Below are positions 24,209 to 34,934 of a stretch of DNA of 36,347 nt, one piece after another. Numbering within the stretch: position 1 is the stretch's first letter; the number at the start of each line of letters is the position of its first letter. The DNA lies in assembly GCA_036502405.1 (NCBI GenBank), contig DASXYP010000097.1, positions 1-36,347 on the forward strand, written 5' to 3'. The notes beneath the pieces are model-generated. The model had not been told where the DNA came from. It saw only the letters and a program-made list of their open reading frames with translations, and did not search any database. Origin of the DNA: Chersky-806 sp036502405. Lineage in GTDB: Bacteria > Actinomycetota > Acidimicrobiia > IMCC26256 > JAENVU01. The translations under genes were made by a program, and so were the position numbers.

Positions 24209-26026
24209 TCAGACGCGCGGCGGGTCCACGGCCACGCGCAACCGGCCTTCCGCACGCGCGGCCGGCGCGACGAGCGCCAGCGCGTCGCAGAGCACCGGCG
24301 CGTCGGACGCGTGCACGAGCGCCTGCAGCCCGGCCCCCGCACTCGTCGGTCCGAACGCCGTGATCCCGTCCAGCTCGGCCAGGCCGTCGACGAGCACGCG
24401 CACGGCCGCAGCCTCCCCCCGGATCTCGGCCAGCGCCCCGAAGGGTGGGTAGCCGAGCTCGGCCCGCCGGGGCCGTTCGGCGGCTGCGACCACCGTCGGA
24501 TCGGCGCGCCTCGCGGCCTCCACGACCTCGTGGTCGGGCAGCCGCGTCTGCACGAGGAGCCGTCCGCCTCCGGCGCGCGGACCCACTCGACGCGCGGCGC
24601 GAGCGAGGAGGCCGAGTGCCTGCTCGGCGGCGCGATAGCGCGGCGCCAGCAGCTCCTGGTCGAAGTCGAGGAACGCGGCGAGCAGCAGCGGCGGCCCGGG
24701 CGGGAGGCGGTGCAGCACCGCTTCGGTCCCGACGAAGACCTGGCCGCCCGACAGCTCGCCGCTCGACCCGTCGACCTCGACCACCTCGACGCGCGGCAGG
24801 AGCGCGGCCAGGTCCTCGCGCACCCGCGTCACGCCGAGGCGCAGGCCCTTCAGGCGGGTGGCGTGGCAATGGAGGCAGATGACGGGGCGCTCCTGGGCGC
24901 ACCGGGCGCAGCGCAGCACCCCGGGCTCGGCCTCCTCGACCAGGGCGCCGCACCGCTCGCAGCGGGCGAGCTCCCGGCAGGCTACGCAGGCGAGGAGCCG
25001 GGCCCGGCCGCGCCGGTTCAGCAGGCACACCGCGCGGCCTCCCTGGTCGACGGCGCGGTGCAGCGCGGTCGCGAGCGGTCCGGTCAGGAGCCCGGTGCCG
25101 GGCGGCTCGTCGCGCGGGTCCACGACCTCGACGATCGGCCAGCCCGCGCGCTCGGCGGCCCGATCGGGCCGAGTCGGCGCGCCGGCGATCTCCTCGGCCT
25201 CGAGCGTGGGCGCGACCCCGACCAGCGTGAGCCGTGAGCTCGTGCGCCGCGCCCGTTCGACCGCGACGTCGCGCGCGTTCCACGTCGGCGCGCGCTCCTC
25301 CTGCAGCGCCTCGTCGCCCTCGTCGAGCACCAGGACCGCAGCGAGGTCGGGCACGGGCGCCCAGACCGCGGTCCGGCCGCCGACCACGACGCAGCGCCCG
25401 CGCCGGGAGTCGGACCACGCCCTCGTGCGGGCGGCGTCGGGCTCAGTCCCACGCAGGTCGAGCACGCGGTGCCCGTCGCGCACCAGGCGCCGGCGCAGCG
25501 ACGCCAGCCGGAGCGAGTCCGGGACGATGACGAGCGTCGAGCCCGACGCGGCGATCCGGTCGGCGACGAGGTCACGGCGGTCCGCCGCGGGCGGCCACGC
25601 GAGCAGCTCGCGCACCCACGGATCCGTCGGCGCGGTCGCCTCGGCCACCGGATCCGTCCGCGTGCTCCCCGCGGCCGGCGGGCCCGAGCGCACCGCGTTG
25701 GGGGGCGAGGCGGCCCGGAGCAGCGCCGCGGTCGGACCGGCCCAGCGCCATGCGGCCCAGGCGCAGAGGTCGAGCACGTCCGGCGGTGGCCCGGCCCCGA
25801 CGACCTTCGCGATGGGCAGCAGCTTGTCGACCTCGGTCCCGGGTGCGACGTCGTCCGCGACGACCCAGCCCCGGACCCGGCGCCCCGCGAGCGGGATCCG
25901 CACGATCGTCCCGACCGCGACGGCGTCGGCCATCTCGTCGGGGACGAGATAGTCGAACTCCCGCTCGAGCGCGGGCACGTCCGGGCGCACCCGGCACACC
26001 CGCACCCCCACCGCGCTGCTCGGCAC
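24209..26026 (-). CDS. priA: PriA-like replication restart protein without helicase motifs
   Basis: A 605-residue relative of primosomal protein N'. The N-terminal DNA-binding domain has VPALEREFDYLVPDEM and RIPLAGRRVRGWVV (about 18-56). An eight-Cys zinc region (about 345-390) is intact: CVAC, CERC, CARC and CLHC. The Walker A motif expected near 155-165 is absent (WPPAADRRDLVADRI stands in its place), and the DEEH box reads VLDEGDEA. Actinobacterial PriA proteins are known to lack these helicase motifs, so a structural loading role is likelier than unwinding. The GTG at 26026 lies inside a stable hairpin; GTG codons at 26011, 26005 and 25999 are reasonable alternative starts. It follows metK by 51 bp. 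Confidence 0.88.
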   Translation of the reverse strand: MPSSAVGVRVCRVRPDVPALEREFDYLVPDEMADAVAVGTIVRIPLAGRRVRGWVVADDVAPGTEVDKLLPIAKVVGAGPPPDVLDLCAWAAWRWAGPTAALLRAASPPNAVRSGPPAAGSTRTDPVAEATAPTDPWVRELLAWPPAADRRDLVADRIAASGSTLVIVPDSLRLASLRRRLVRDGHRVLDLRGTEPDAARTRAWSDSRRGRCVVVGGRTAVWAPVPDLAAVLVLDEGDEALQEERAPTWNARDVAVERARRTSSRLTLVGVAPTLEAEEIAGAPTRPDRAAERAGWPIVEVVDPRDEPPGTGLLTGPLATALHRAVDQGGRAVCLLNRRGRARLLACVACRELARCERCGALVEEAEPGVLRCARCAQERPVICLHCHATRLKGLRLGVTRVREDLAALLPRVEVVEVDGSSGELSGGQVFVGTEAVLHRLPPGPPLLLAAFLDFDQELLAPRYRAAEQALGLLARAARRVGPRAGGGRLLVQTRLPDHEVVEAARRADPTVVAAAERPRRAELGYPPFGALAEIRGEAAAVRVLVDGLAELDGITAFGPTSAGAGLQALVHASDAPVLCDALALVAPAARAEGRLRVAVDPPRV

Positions 26027-26061
26027 GCTCGACCGTCCCAGACGCGGTTCAGCGTGCCGAG
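26019..26061 (-). promoter_or_regulatory. 11-bp hairpin spanning the metK-priA junction
   Basis: Plus-strand CTCGGCACGCT (26019-26029) and AGCGTGCCGAG (26051-26061) are perfect inverted arms. Inside them, ACCG (26032-26035) pairs with CGGT (26045-26048), leaving a 9-nt loop. The stem starts 17 nt after the metK stop and covers the GTG at 26024-26026. It may be a U-less terminator, an attenuator, or a structure limiting priA translation. Confidence 0.55.
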
Positions 26062-26077
26062 AAGGAGGTGGCGTCGC

Positions 26078-27271
26078 TCAGGCCAGGGACTCGGCGGCCT
26101 TGCGCAACGAATCGGCCTGGTCGGTCCGCTCCCAGCTGAACTCGGGCTCGGGCCGGCCGAAGTGGCCGTACGCGGCCGTCTTGCGGTAGATCGGCCGGCG
26201 CAGGTCGAGACGCTCGATGATCGCCGCCGGGCGCATGTCGAAGTGCTCCTCGACGAGGCCGGAGAGCTTCAGCGGGTCGATCTGGGACGTCCCGAAGGTC
26301 TCGACCATGATCGAGACCGGGTGGGCGCGGCCGATCGCGTACGCGACCTGGACCTCGCACCGATTCGCGACGCCGGCCGCGACCACGTTCTTGGCGATGT
26401 GGCGCGACGCGTACGCCGCCGAGCGGTCCACCTTCGTCGGGTCCTTGCCGCTGAACGCGCCACCGCCGTGACGGGCCATGCCGCCGTAGGTGTCGACGAT
26501 GATCTTGCGGCCGGTGAGACCGCAGTCGGCGTGCGGGCCGCCGAGCTCGAAGTTGCCGGTCGGGTTGCAGAGGATCTCGAAGTCGTCGTCCGCGAACTGC
26601 GCGGGGAGCAACGGACGGATGACGTGCTCGGTGAGGTCCGGCTTGATCATCGTGTCGATGTCGATGCCCGGACCGTGCTGGGTCGAGATGAGCACGGTGG
26701 TGAGGCGCTTCGGCTTGCCGTCGACGTACTCGACCGACACCTGCGTCTTGCCGTCGGGTCGGAGGTACGGCAGCACGCCGGCCTTGCGGACCTCGGAGAG
26801 CCGGTGGGCGAGGCGATGCGCGAACCAGATCGGCATCGGCATCAGGTCCTCGGTCTCGTCACAGGCGTAGCCGAACATCATCCCCTGGTCGCCCGCGCCG
26901 ACCTCGTCGTAGTGGTCGCCGGTCCCGGCCCGCTGCTCGACCGCCTTGTCGACGCCCATCGCGATGTCCGGCGACTGCTCGTCGATCGAGGTGATGACCC
27001 CGCAGGTGTGGCCGTCGAACCCGAAGGACTCGCGGTCGTAGCCGATCGCGTTCACCGTGTCGCGCACGACGCGGGGGATGTCCACGTAGGCCTGGGTGCT
27101 GATCTCGCCCGCGACGACGACGAGCCCGGTGGTGACCATCGACTCGCACGCGACCCGGCTCTGCGGGTCCTCCTCGAAGATGGCGTCGAGGACCGCGTCG
27201 GAGATCTGGTCGCACATCTTGTCGGGGTGGCCTTCGGTGACCGACTCCGAGGTGAACGGATACGAGCTCAC
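26078..27271 (-). CDS. metK: S-adenosylmethionine synthase
   Basis: Makes SAM from methionine and ATP, and is 397 residues long, the usual length. Signatures are FTSESVTEGHPDKMCDQISD near the start (the ATP/Mg site), GAGDQGMMFGYACDET near 117 and GGGAFSGKDPTKVDRSAAY near 267 with the P-loop-like stretch. The GTG at 27271 overlaps the coaBC stop as GTGA and follows GAGGGAG. SAM made here serves the methyltransferases elsewhere in this window. The metK-priA junction carries a strong hairpin. Confidence 0.97.
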   Translation of the reverse strand: MSSYPFTSESVTEGHPDKMCDQISDAVLDAIFEEDPQSRVACESMVTTGLVVVAGEISTQAYVDIPRVVRDTVNAIGYDRESFGFDGHTCGVITSIDEQSPDIAMGVDKAVEQRAGTGDHYDEVGAGDQGMMFGYACDETEDLMPMPIWFAHRLAHRLSEVRKAGVLPYLRPDGKTQVSVEYVDGKPKRLTTVLISTQHGPGIDIDTMIKPDLTEHVIRPLLPAQFADDDFEILCNPTGNFELGGPHADCGLTGRKIIVDTYGGMARHGGGAFSGKDPTKVDRSAAYASRHIAKNVVAAGVANRCEVQVAYAIGRAHPVSIMVETFGTSQIDPLKLSGLVEEHFDMRPAAIIERLDLRRPIYRKTAAYGHFGRPEPEFSWERTDQADSLRKAAESLA

Positions 27272-28551
27272 GGGATCTCCCTCTCGGTGCCTGCGAAATC
27301 TTGACCCCGACCCAGCCGCGCCGCGACCCGGTCGAGGATGACGTCCGCCAACGCGGTCTTGGTCAGCAGCGCCGTCTCGTCAACGGTGCCGGAGGAGTCA
27401 AGCAGGACGGCCCGGTTCGTGTCGACCTCGAACCCGGCGTCCGCGGCGCTGACGTCGTTGGCCACGATGAGGTCCAGCTGCTTCGCCGCGAGCTTCTCGG
27501 CCGCGTGCTCGCGGATCCGCTGGGTCTCGGCTGCGAACCCGACGAGGACCTGCCCCGCCTTGGATGCGCCGAGGGCCGCGAGGATGTCGGGCGTCGGCTC
27601 CAACACGATCTCGGGGAGCCCGTCGCGCTTCTTCAGCTTCTCCCCCGCGATGGCCTTGGGCCGGAAGTCCGCGACCGCGGCGGCCATGACCACGACGTCG
27701 ACGTCGCGGAACCGGGCCAGCACCTCGCGGTGCATGTCCTCGGCCGACTCGACGGGGACCACGGTGACCGTCGGCGTCACGGGCCGGGTCTGGGTGGTGA
27801 CCAGGGTGACGGCCGCGCCCCGGCTCGCCGCGACCTCCGCCACGGCGTAGCCCATCTTCCCGGAAGAGCGGTTCCCGACGAAGCGGACCGGGTCGATCGC
27901 CTCCCGGGTGCCCCCTGCGGTGACGAGCACCCGGACCCCGGCGAGGTCGTGGCCCCGGGCCAGGACGCCGGCCGCGGCGGCGAGGATCCGCGCGGGCTCG
28001 GCGAGGCGGCCCTCGCCGACGTCACCGCCGGCCAGGCGCCCCGATTCGGGGTCCACGACGTGGACGCCCCGGCGGCGCAGCGTGACCAGGTTCTCCTGGA
28101 CGGCCGGGTGCTCCCACATCTCGGTGTGCATCGCGGGCGCCACGAGCACCGGCGCTCGGGTGGCGAGCAGCGTCGCGGTGAGCAGGTCGTCGGAGATCCC
28201 CGCCGCGTACTTGCCGAGCAGGCGGGCGGTGGCGGGGGCGACGATCACGAGGTCGGCGCTCTGCCCGAGGCGGGTGTGCGGGATCGGCTCGGGCCCGCCG
28301 AACAGCGACGTGCGCGCGGGCTCGGACGCCAGGGCCGAGAAGGTCAGCGCGCCGACGAAGCGGGTCGCGTCCTCGGTGAGCACCGGGCTGACCCACGCTC
28401 CCGCGTCCACCAGACCGCGGCAGATCTCGACGGCCTTGTAGGCCGCGATCCCGCCCGCGACCCCGAGCACCACCCGCCGGCCGCGCAGGGCCCCGAGCGG
28501 ATCCGCCCCGGTGGGGTCGGCCGGCACCGGGGACGGCTCAGCCGGTGCCAT
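27268..28551 (-). CDS. coaBC: Bifunctional phosphopantothenoylcysteine decarboxylase / phosphopantothenate--cysteine ligase
   Basis: Performs two steps of coenzyme A synthesis. It is 427 residues. The N-terminal FMN-dependent decarboxylase (about 20-200) shows VLGVAGGIAAYKAVEICRGL and the family active-site block PAMHTEMWEHPAVQENL. The C-terminal synthetase (about 205-427) shows VLVTAGGTREAIDPVRFVGN and EKLKKRDGLPEIVLEPTPD. Its decarboxylase cofactor, FMN, depends on the rib operon. The ATG at 28551 is 7 nt after the rpoZ stop, and the stop overlaps metK by 4 nt. Confidence 0.96.
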   Translation of the reverse strand: MAPAEPSPVPADPTGADPLGALRGRRVVLGVAGGIAAYKAVEICRGLVDAGAWVSPVLTEDATRFVGALTFSALASEPARTSLFGGPEPIPHTRLGQSADLVIVAPATARLLGKYAAGISDDLLTATLLATRAPVLVAPAMHTEMWEHPAVQENLVTLRRRGVHVVDPESGRLAGGDVGEGRLAEPARILAAAAGVLARGHDLAGVRVLVTAGGTREAIDPVRFVGNRSSGKMGYAVAEVAASRGAAVTLVTTQTRPVTPTVTVVPVESAEDMHREVLARFRDVDVVVMAAAVADFRPKAIAGEKLKKRDGLPEIVLEPTPDILAALGASKAGQVLVGFAAETQRIREHAAEKLAAKQLDLIVANDVSAADAGFEVDTNRAVLLDSSGTVDETALLTKTALADVILDRVAARLGRGQDFAGTEREIP

Positions 28552-28558
28552 CGACGGT

Positions 28559-28864
28559 TCAGCCGGCGTCGTCGGCCGGGGTCTCGTCCTCGCCGTCGCC
28601 CTCGGCCTCCTCGACCTCGACCACCTCGGCGCGGATGATCTTGCCCTCGTCGATCTCCTCGAGGGCGATCGAGAGCGGCTTGCGGGACACCGACGTCACC
28701 TGGGGCGGCACGATCTTGCCGAGGCCCTCGCCCAGCTGGTTGTAGTAGTCGTTGATCTCCCGGGCCCGGCGGGCAGCCAGCGTGACCAGCGTGAACTTCG
28801 AGTTCTCGCGCTCGAGCAGACCCTCGATGCGGGGCTCCATGAGCGATGCGCGCCGTTCGGCCAT
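28559..28864 (-). CDS. rpoZ: DNA-directed RNA polymerase omega subunit
   Basis: The small RNA polymerase subunit that aids beta' folding and assembly. It has 101 residues, with MEPRIEGLLERENSKFTLVT and LAARRAREINDYYNQLGEGL covering the conserved helices. The C-terminal third is acidic and Glu/Asp-rich, as in actinobacterial omegas. The ATG at 28864 follows GGGAG at 7-nt spacing. It lies 63 nt after the gmk stop, a gap that contains a stable 8-bp hairpin. Confidence 0.95.
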   Translation of the reverse strand: MAERRASLMEPRIEGLLERENSKFTLVTLAARRAREINDYYNQLGEGLGKIVPPQVTSVSRKPLSIALEEIDEGKIIRAEVVEVEEAEGDGEDETPADDAG

Positions 28865-28891
28865 GTGGTGGGTGCTCCCGGTTCGCAGGAT

Positions 28892-28914
28892 GATCTCGGC
28901 GGACGCCCGAGATC
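28892..28914 (-). promoter_or_regulatory. Hairpin between gmk and rpoZ
   Basis: GATCTCGG and CCGAGATC form a perfect 8-bp stem with a 7-nt loop. It begins 14 nt after the gmk stop. No T-run follows it. It may attenuate transcription, or mark a processing site before rpoZ. Confidence 0.45.
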
Positions 28915-28927
28915 CGGTGGTGGGTGT

Positions 28928-29521
28928 TCAGCTGCCGGTGCCGGGACCGTCGTCCCCGGCCGCACGGCGACCCGCCAGGATAGCAGCGACCTCGGTGACC
29001 GCAGCATCCGCGTCGTCGTTGACCACGACCGCGTCGAAGCGGTCTGCCAGCGCCTCCTCCGCCTCCGCCTGGGCCATCCGGCGCTGCACCTGGTCCTCGT
29101 CGTCGGCTCCCCGGGCCCGCAGGCGCTCGAGCTGGACCTCGCGCGAGGGGGCGCGGAGGAAGACCAGCAGGGCGTCCGGGACCTGGTCCCGGATCGCCAT
29201 CGCGCCCTGGACGTCCACCTCCATCAGCACGTCCTCACCGGCGGCGAGCCAGTCCTCGACCGGCCCCCGGGGCGTCCCCTTCAGCTGCCCGTACACCTCG
29301 AACCACTCCAGGAAGCCGCCCCGGTCCCGGAGCGCCTCGAACTCGGGCCGGGTGAGGAAGCGGTAGTCCACCCCGTCGACCTCGCCCGGGCGCGGCTCGC
29401 GGGTCGTCGCCGAGACCGACCAGCGGAGCTCGGGCTCGTGCGCCCGGAGCTGCTTGCCGATCGTGCCCTTGCCGACGCCCGACGGGCCGGCGAGCACGAG
29501 GAGGATCCCCTTCCGAGCCAC
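28928..29521 (-). CDS. gmk: Guanylate kinase
   Basis: Phosphorylates GMP to GDP with ATP. It is 197 residues. The P-loop GPSGVGKGT starts near residue 12, followed by SATTREPRPGEVDGVDYRFL, the GMP-binding region. The lid region RLRARGADDEDQVQRRM lies near 133-149. The GTG at 29521 begins 12 nt after the mihF stop and has no clear Shine-Dalgarno sequence, so coupling to mihF is likely. mIHF-gmk is a conserved actinobacterial pair. Confidence 0.96.
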   Translation of the reverse strand: MARKGILLVLAGPSGVGKGTIGKQLRAHEPELRWSVSATTREPRPGEVDGVDYRFLTRPEFEALRDRGGFLEWFEVYGQLKGTPRGPVEDWLAAGEDVLMEVDVQGAMAIRDQVPDALLVFLRAPSREVQLERLRARGADDEDQVQRRMAQAEAEEALADRFDAVVVNDDADAAVTEVAAILAGRRAAGDDGPGTGS

Positions 29522-29533
29522 GCCGAGGTGGCG

Positions 29534-29854
29534 CTACTGCTTCGGGAACGCCTCGAGCAGCGCGGCACGCTGCTTGGTCCCGAGACCGCGGAGTCGCCGG
29601 CTCTCGCTGATGTCCAGCTCGGCCATCAGCCGGCGCGCCCGCACCTTGCCGACGCCGGGGAGCGACTCGAGGACGCTCACGACCTTCAGCTTGGCCAGCA
29701 TGTCGTCCGTGTCGCTCTGCTCGAAGAGCTCCCGGAGGCTCAAGCGGTTGAGCTTGAGCCGGGCCTTGACCTCCGCCCGCACCCGGCGCGCTTCCGCAGC
29801 CTTCTCGAGCGCGGCCTGGCGTTGCTCGGGTGTGAGCGTCGGCGGGAGCGGCAT
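29534..29854 (-). CDS. mihF: Actinobacterial integration host factor (mIHF)
   Basis: A nucleoid-associated DNA-binding protein restricted to actinobacteria, unrelated to E. coli IHF. It is 106 residues, with a basic helical N-terminus (AEARRVRAEVKARLK) and the helix-hairpin-helix-like VLESLPGVGKVRARRLMAEL (about 61-80). The ATG at 29854 follows GGAGG at 10-nt spacing. Longer readings upstream are shadows. A TATACT promoter element and a 22-bp palindrome lie in its leader, so self-regulation is possible. It is first in the mihF-gmk-rpoZ-coaBC-metK-priA block. Confidence 0.95.
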   Translation of the reverse strand: MPLPPTLTPEQRQAALEKAAEARRVRAEVKARLKLNRLSLRELFEQSDTDDMLAKLKVVSVLESLPGVGKVRARRLMAELDISESRRLRGLGTKQRAALLEAFPKQ

Positions 29855-29873
29855 GGGCGGGCATCCTCCGAAG

Positions 29874-29895
29874 GCGTCCGGACGCGTCCGGACGC
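29874..29895. repeat. 22-bp perfect palindrome in the mihF leader
   Basis: Two tandem copies of GCGTCCGGAC, plus a final GC, form a sequence identical to its own reverse complement over 22 bp. It lies between the predicted transcription start near 29912 and the mihF Shine-Dalgarno sequence (29869-29865). In RNA it can fold into a GC-rich stem beside that site; in DNA it could be an operator. Confidence 0.6.
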
Positions 29896-29918
29896 GGAGC
29901 TGACGAGAACGAGCGCCG

Positions 29919-29924
29919 AGTATA
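29919..29924 (-). promoter_or_regulatory. Candidate -10 element of mihF
   Basis: TATACT on the minus strand is one base off the ideal hexamer. It would start transcription near 29912 and give a leader of about 57 nt. The -35 region (GAACGG at 17-bp spacing) is weak and overlaps the hairpin after pyrF. Confidence 0.5.
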
Positions 29925-29934
29925 GGCAGCCCCT

Positions 29935-29955
29935 CCCGGCGCCGTTCGGGCCGGG
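29935..29955 (-). terminator. Candidate terminator of the pyr operon
   Basis: CCCGGC and GCCGGG form a 6-bp stem with further inner CC/GG pairing around GAAC. It lies 9 nt after the pyrF stop and overlaps the mihF -35 region. No T-run follows. Confidence 0.4.
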
Positions 29956-29964
29956 CCCGGCTTC

Positions 29965-30669
29965 TCAGGAACCGGTGATCGCGGCCGCGACCTGAGCCGC
30001 GACCGCAGCGGCGGCTGCCTCGGGATCGGCGGCCGCGGTCACCGAGCGGGCCACGACGATCCAGTCCGCGCCAGCACCGACGGCCGCGCCCGGGGTAGCC
30101 ACGCGCGCTTGGTCGTCGTCGTCGTCGCCGGCGAGCCGGATGCCGGGAACCATCGCGCGCAGCCCGACCACGCCGGGCCGCGACGCCTCGAGCGCGCTGC
30201 ACACGACGCCGTCGCATCCCGCGACGCGCGCGGTCTCCAGCCGCGCGTCGAATGCGCTCGCATCCGGCTCCGACGTGAGCACCGTCACCGCGAGCGTCAC
30301 CGGCGGCGACGCGCCGATGTCGCGCGCGCCCTCGTGCGCGCCGGCCACGAACGCGCGCAGCATCGTCTCGCCACCCGCGGCGTGCGCGTTGACGAACTCC
30401 ACGCCGTGGCGCGCGTGCGCCCTCGCCGCGCGCTCGACGGTGTTCGGGATGTCGTGCAGCTTGAGGTCGCAGAACACCTGGAAGCCGAGCGCGTGCATCC
30501 GGTCGAAGGCGGCCGGCCCGGCCTCGGCGTACAGCTCGTGGCCGACCTTGGCCACGCCGAACCAGGGCGCGAGCCGCTCGGCGATCGCCTCGGCCTCGGC
30601 CAGCCCGCCGACGTCCAGGCCCAGCACCATGCGCTCCCGCACTGCCACCGGGGTCTCGGTCGTGATCAT
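29965..30669 (-). CDS. pyrF: Orotidine 5'-phosphate decarboxylase
   Basis: Last step of UMP synthesis, decarboxylating OMP. It has 234 residues. The active-site lysine motif is FCDLKLHDIPNTVERAA (about 64-80), and LGLDVGGLAEAEAIAERL is near the start. PGIRLAGDDDDDQARVATPG is the phosphate-binding region near 178. The ATG at 30669 overlaps the pyrD stop by 4 nt, so longer readings upstream are discarded. Confidence 0.95.
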   Translation of the reverse strand: MITTETPVAVRERMVLGLDVGGLAEAEAIAERLAPWFGVAKVGHELYAEAGPAAFDRMHALGFQVFCDLKLHDIPNTVERAARAHARHGVEFVNAHAAGGETMLRAFVAGAHEGARDIGASPPVTLAVTVLTSEPDASAFDARLETARVAGCDGVVCSALEASRPGVVGLRAMVPGIRLAGDDDDDQARVATPGAAVGAGADWIVVARSVTAAADPEAAAAAVAAQVAAAITGS

Positions 30670-31607
30670 GCGTCGTCCTCCAGTCCCGCGGTCAGGTCGG
30701 CCACGCGGCTCACTCCCCGCGCGAGGCACCACGCCTCGAGCTCGTCGATGATCCGCAGCATGGCGCGCGGCTCTCGGAACGTCACCGTCCCCACGCCGAC
30801 CGCGCTCGCACCGGCCAGCAGCATCTCCACCGCGTCCTCCCCCGACTCCACTCCACCGGTCCCGATGATCGGTGTGCCGGGATGCGCACGCGCGACGTCA
30901 TGGACCGCGCGGAGCGCCACCGGCTTCAAGGGCGGACCCGAGAGCCCGCCTCCACCCGCGCCGAGCCGTGGCCGGCGGTGCTCGGCGTCGACGCCGAGGC
31001 CGAGCAGGGTGTTGACCAGGGTCAGCCCGTGCGCGCCCGCGTCGAGCGCCGCGCCCGCGATGTCGACGAGCTCGAACGTGTTCGGCGAGAGCTTCGCGAG
31101 CAACGGCAGTCCGAGTCGCGCGTCGCGCACCGCCTCCATCACCGCGGCCGTACTTGCGGTCGAGTGCGCGAACATCCGCGCCCGGTCCTCGACGTTGGGG
31201 CAGCTGACGTTGACCTCGACCGCCACGAGCTCCGACGTCGCGCGCTCGAGCATCTTCGCGGCGACGGCGAAGTCCTCGACGGTGCGACCCCAGATCGACG
31301 CGATGACGCGCGCGCCGGTCGCGCGCAGCTCGGGGAGGCCGTGCTCGAGCCAGGCCTCGATGCCCGGGCCCTGCAGGCCCACCGAATTGAGCATCCCGCC
31401 GCCCGCGCCCGGCGCGAGCCGCGGGGCCGGGTTGCCGGGCCAGTCGAACGCGGCGAGCGACTTCACGGTCACCGCACCGAGCCGCGCCGGCGGGCAGAGC
31501 CGGGCGACCTCGTCGCCGTAGCCGAACGTCCCCGAGGCCGCGATCACGGGGTTGGGGAGGACGAGGTCCCCCAGCCGCACCGTGAGATCGAGCGCGGACC
31601 CGGTCAC
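30666..31607 (-). CDS. pyrD: Dihydroorotate dehydrogenase, class 1B catalytic subunit type
   Basis: Oxidises dihydroorotate to orotate using FMN. At 313 residues it aligns with the PyrDB type: NPVIAASGTFGYGDE near 19, GGGMLNSVGLQGPGIEAWLE near 69, and NVSCPNVE near 133 with the catalytic Cys at 136 (class 1 enzymes use Cys, class 2 Ser). The GTG at 31607 is 5 nt after the carB stop. Class 1B enzymes normally work with the PyrK electron-transfer subunit, usually encoded just before pyrD; here carB is immediately upstream and no pyrK is present. Electron acceptor is therefore uncertain. Confidence 0.94.
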   Translation of the reverse strand: MTGSALDLTVRLGDLVLPNPVIAASGTFGYGDEVARLCPPARLGAVTVKSLAAFDWPGNPAPRLAPGAGGGMLNSVGLQGPGIEAWLEHGLPELRATGARVIASIWGRTVEDFAVAAKMLERATSELVAVEVNVSCPNVEDRARMFAHSTASTAAVMEAVRDARLGLPLLAKLSPNTFELVDIAGAALDAGAHGLTLVNTLLGLGVDAEHRRPRLGAGGGGLSGPPLKPVALRAVHDVARAHPGTPIIGTGGVESGEDAVEMLLAGASAVGVGTVTFREPRAMLRIIDELEAWCLARGVSRVADLTAGLEDDA

Positions 31608-31612
31608 GGTGC

Positions 31613-34933
<3,321 letters not shown>

Positions 34934-34934
34934 G

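Noticed and set aside
22907..25237. 776-residue plus-strand open frame
   Set aside because: It is antisense to the sulfatase and priA genes and shows no recognisable motif.
21242..29854. Possible mobile or defence island around the sulfatase
   Set aside because: No integrase, transposase, tRNA, direct repeat or composition shift was seen; the flanks are core genes in conserved order.
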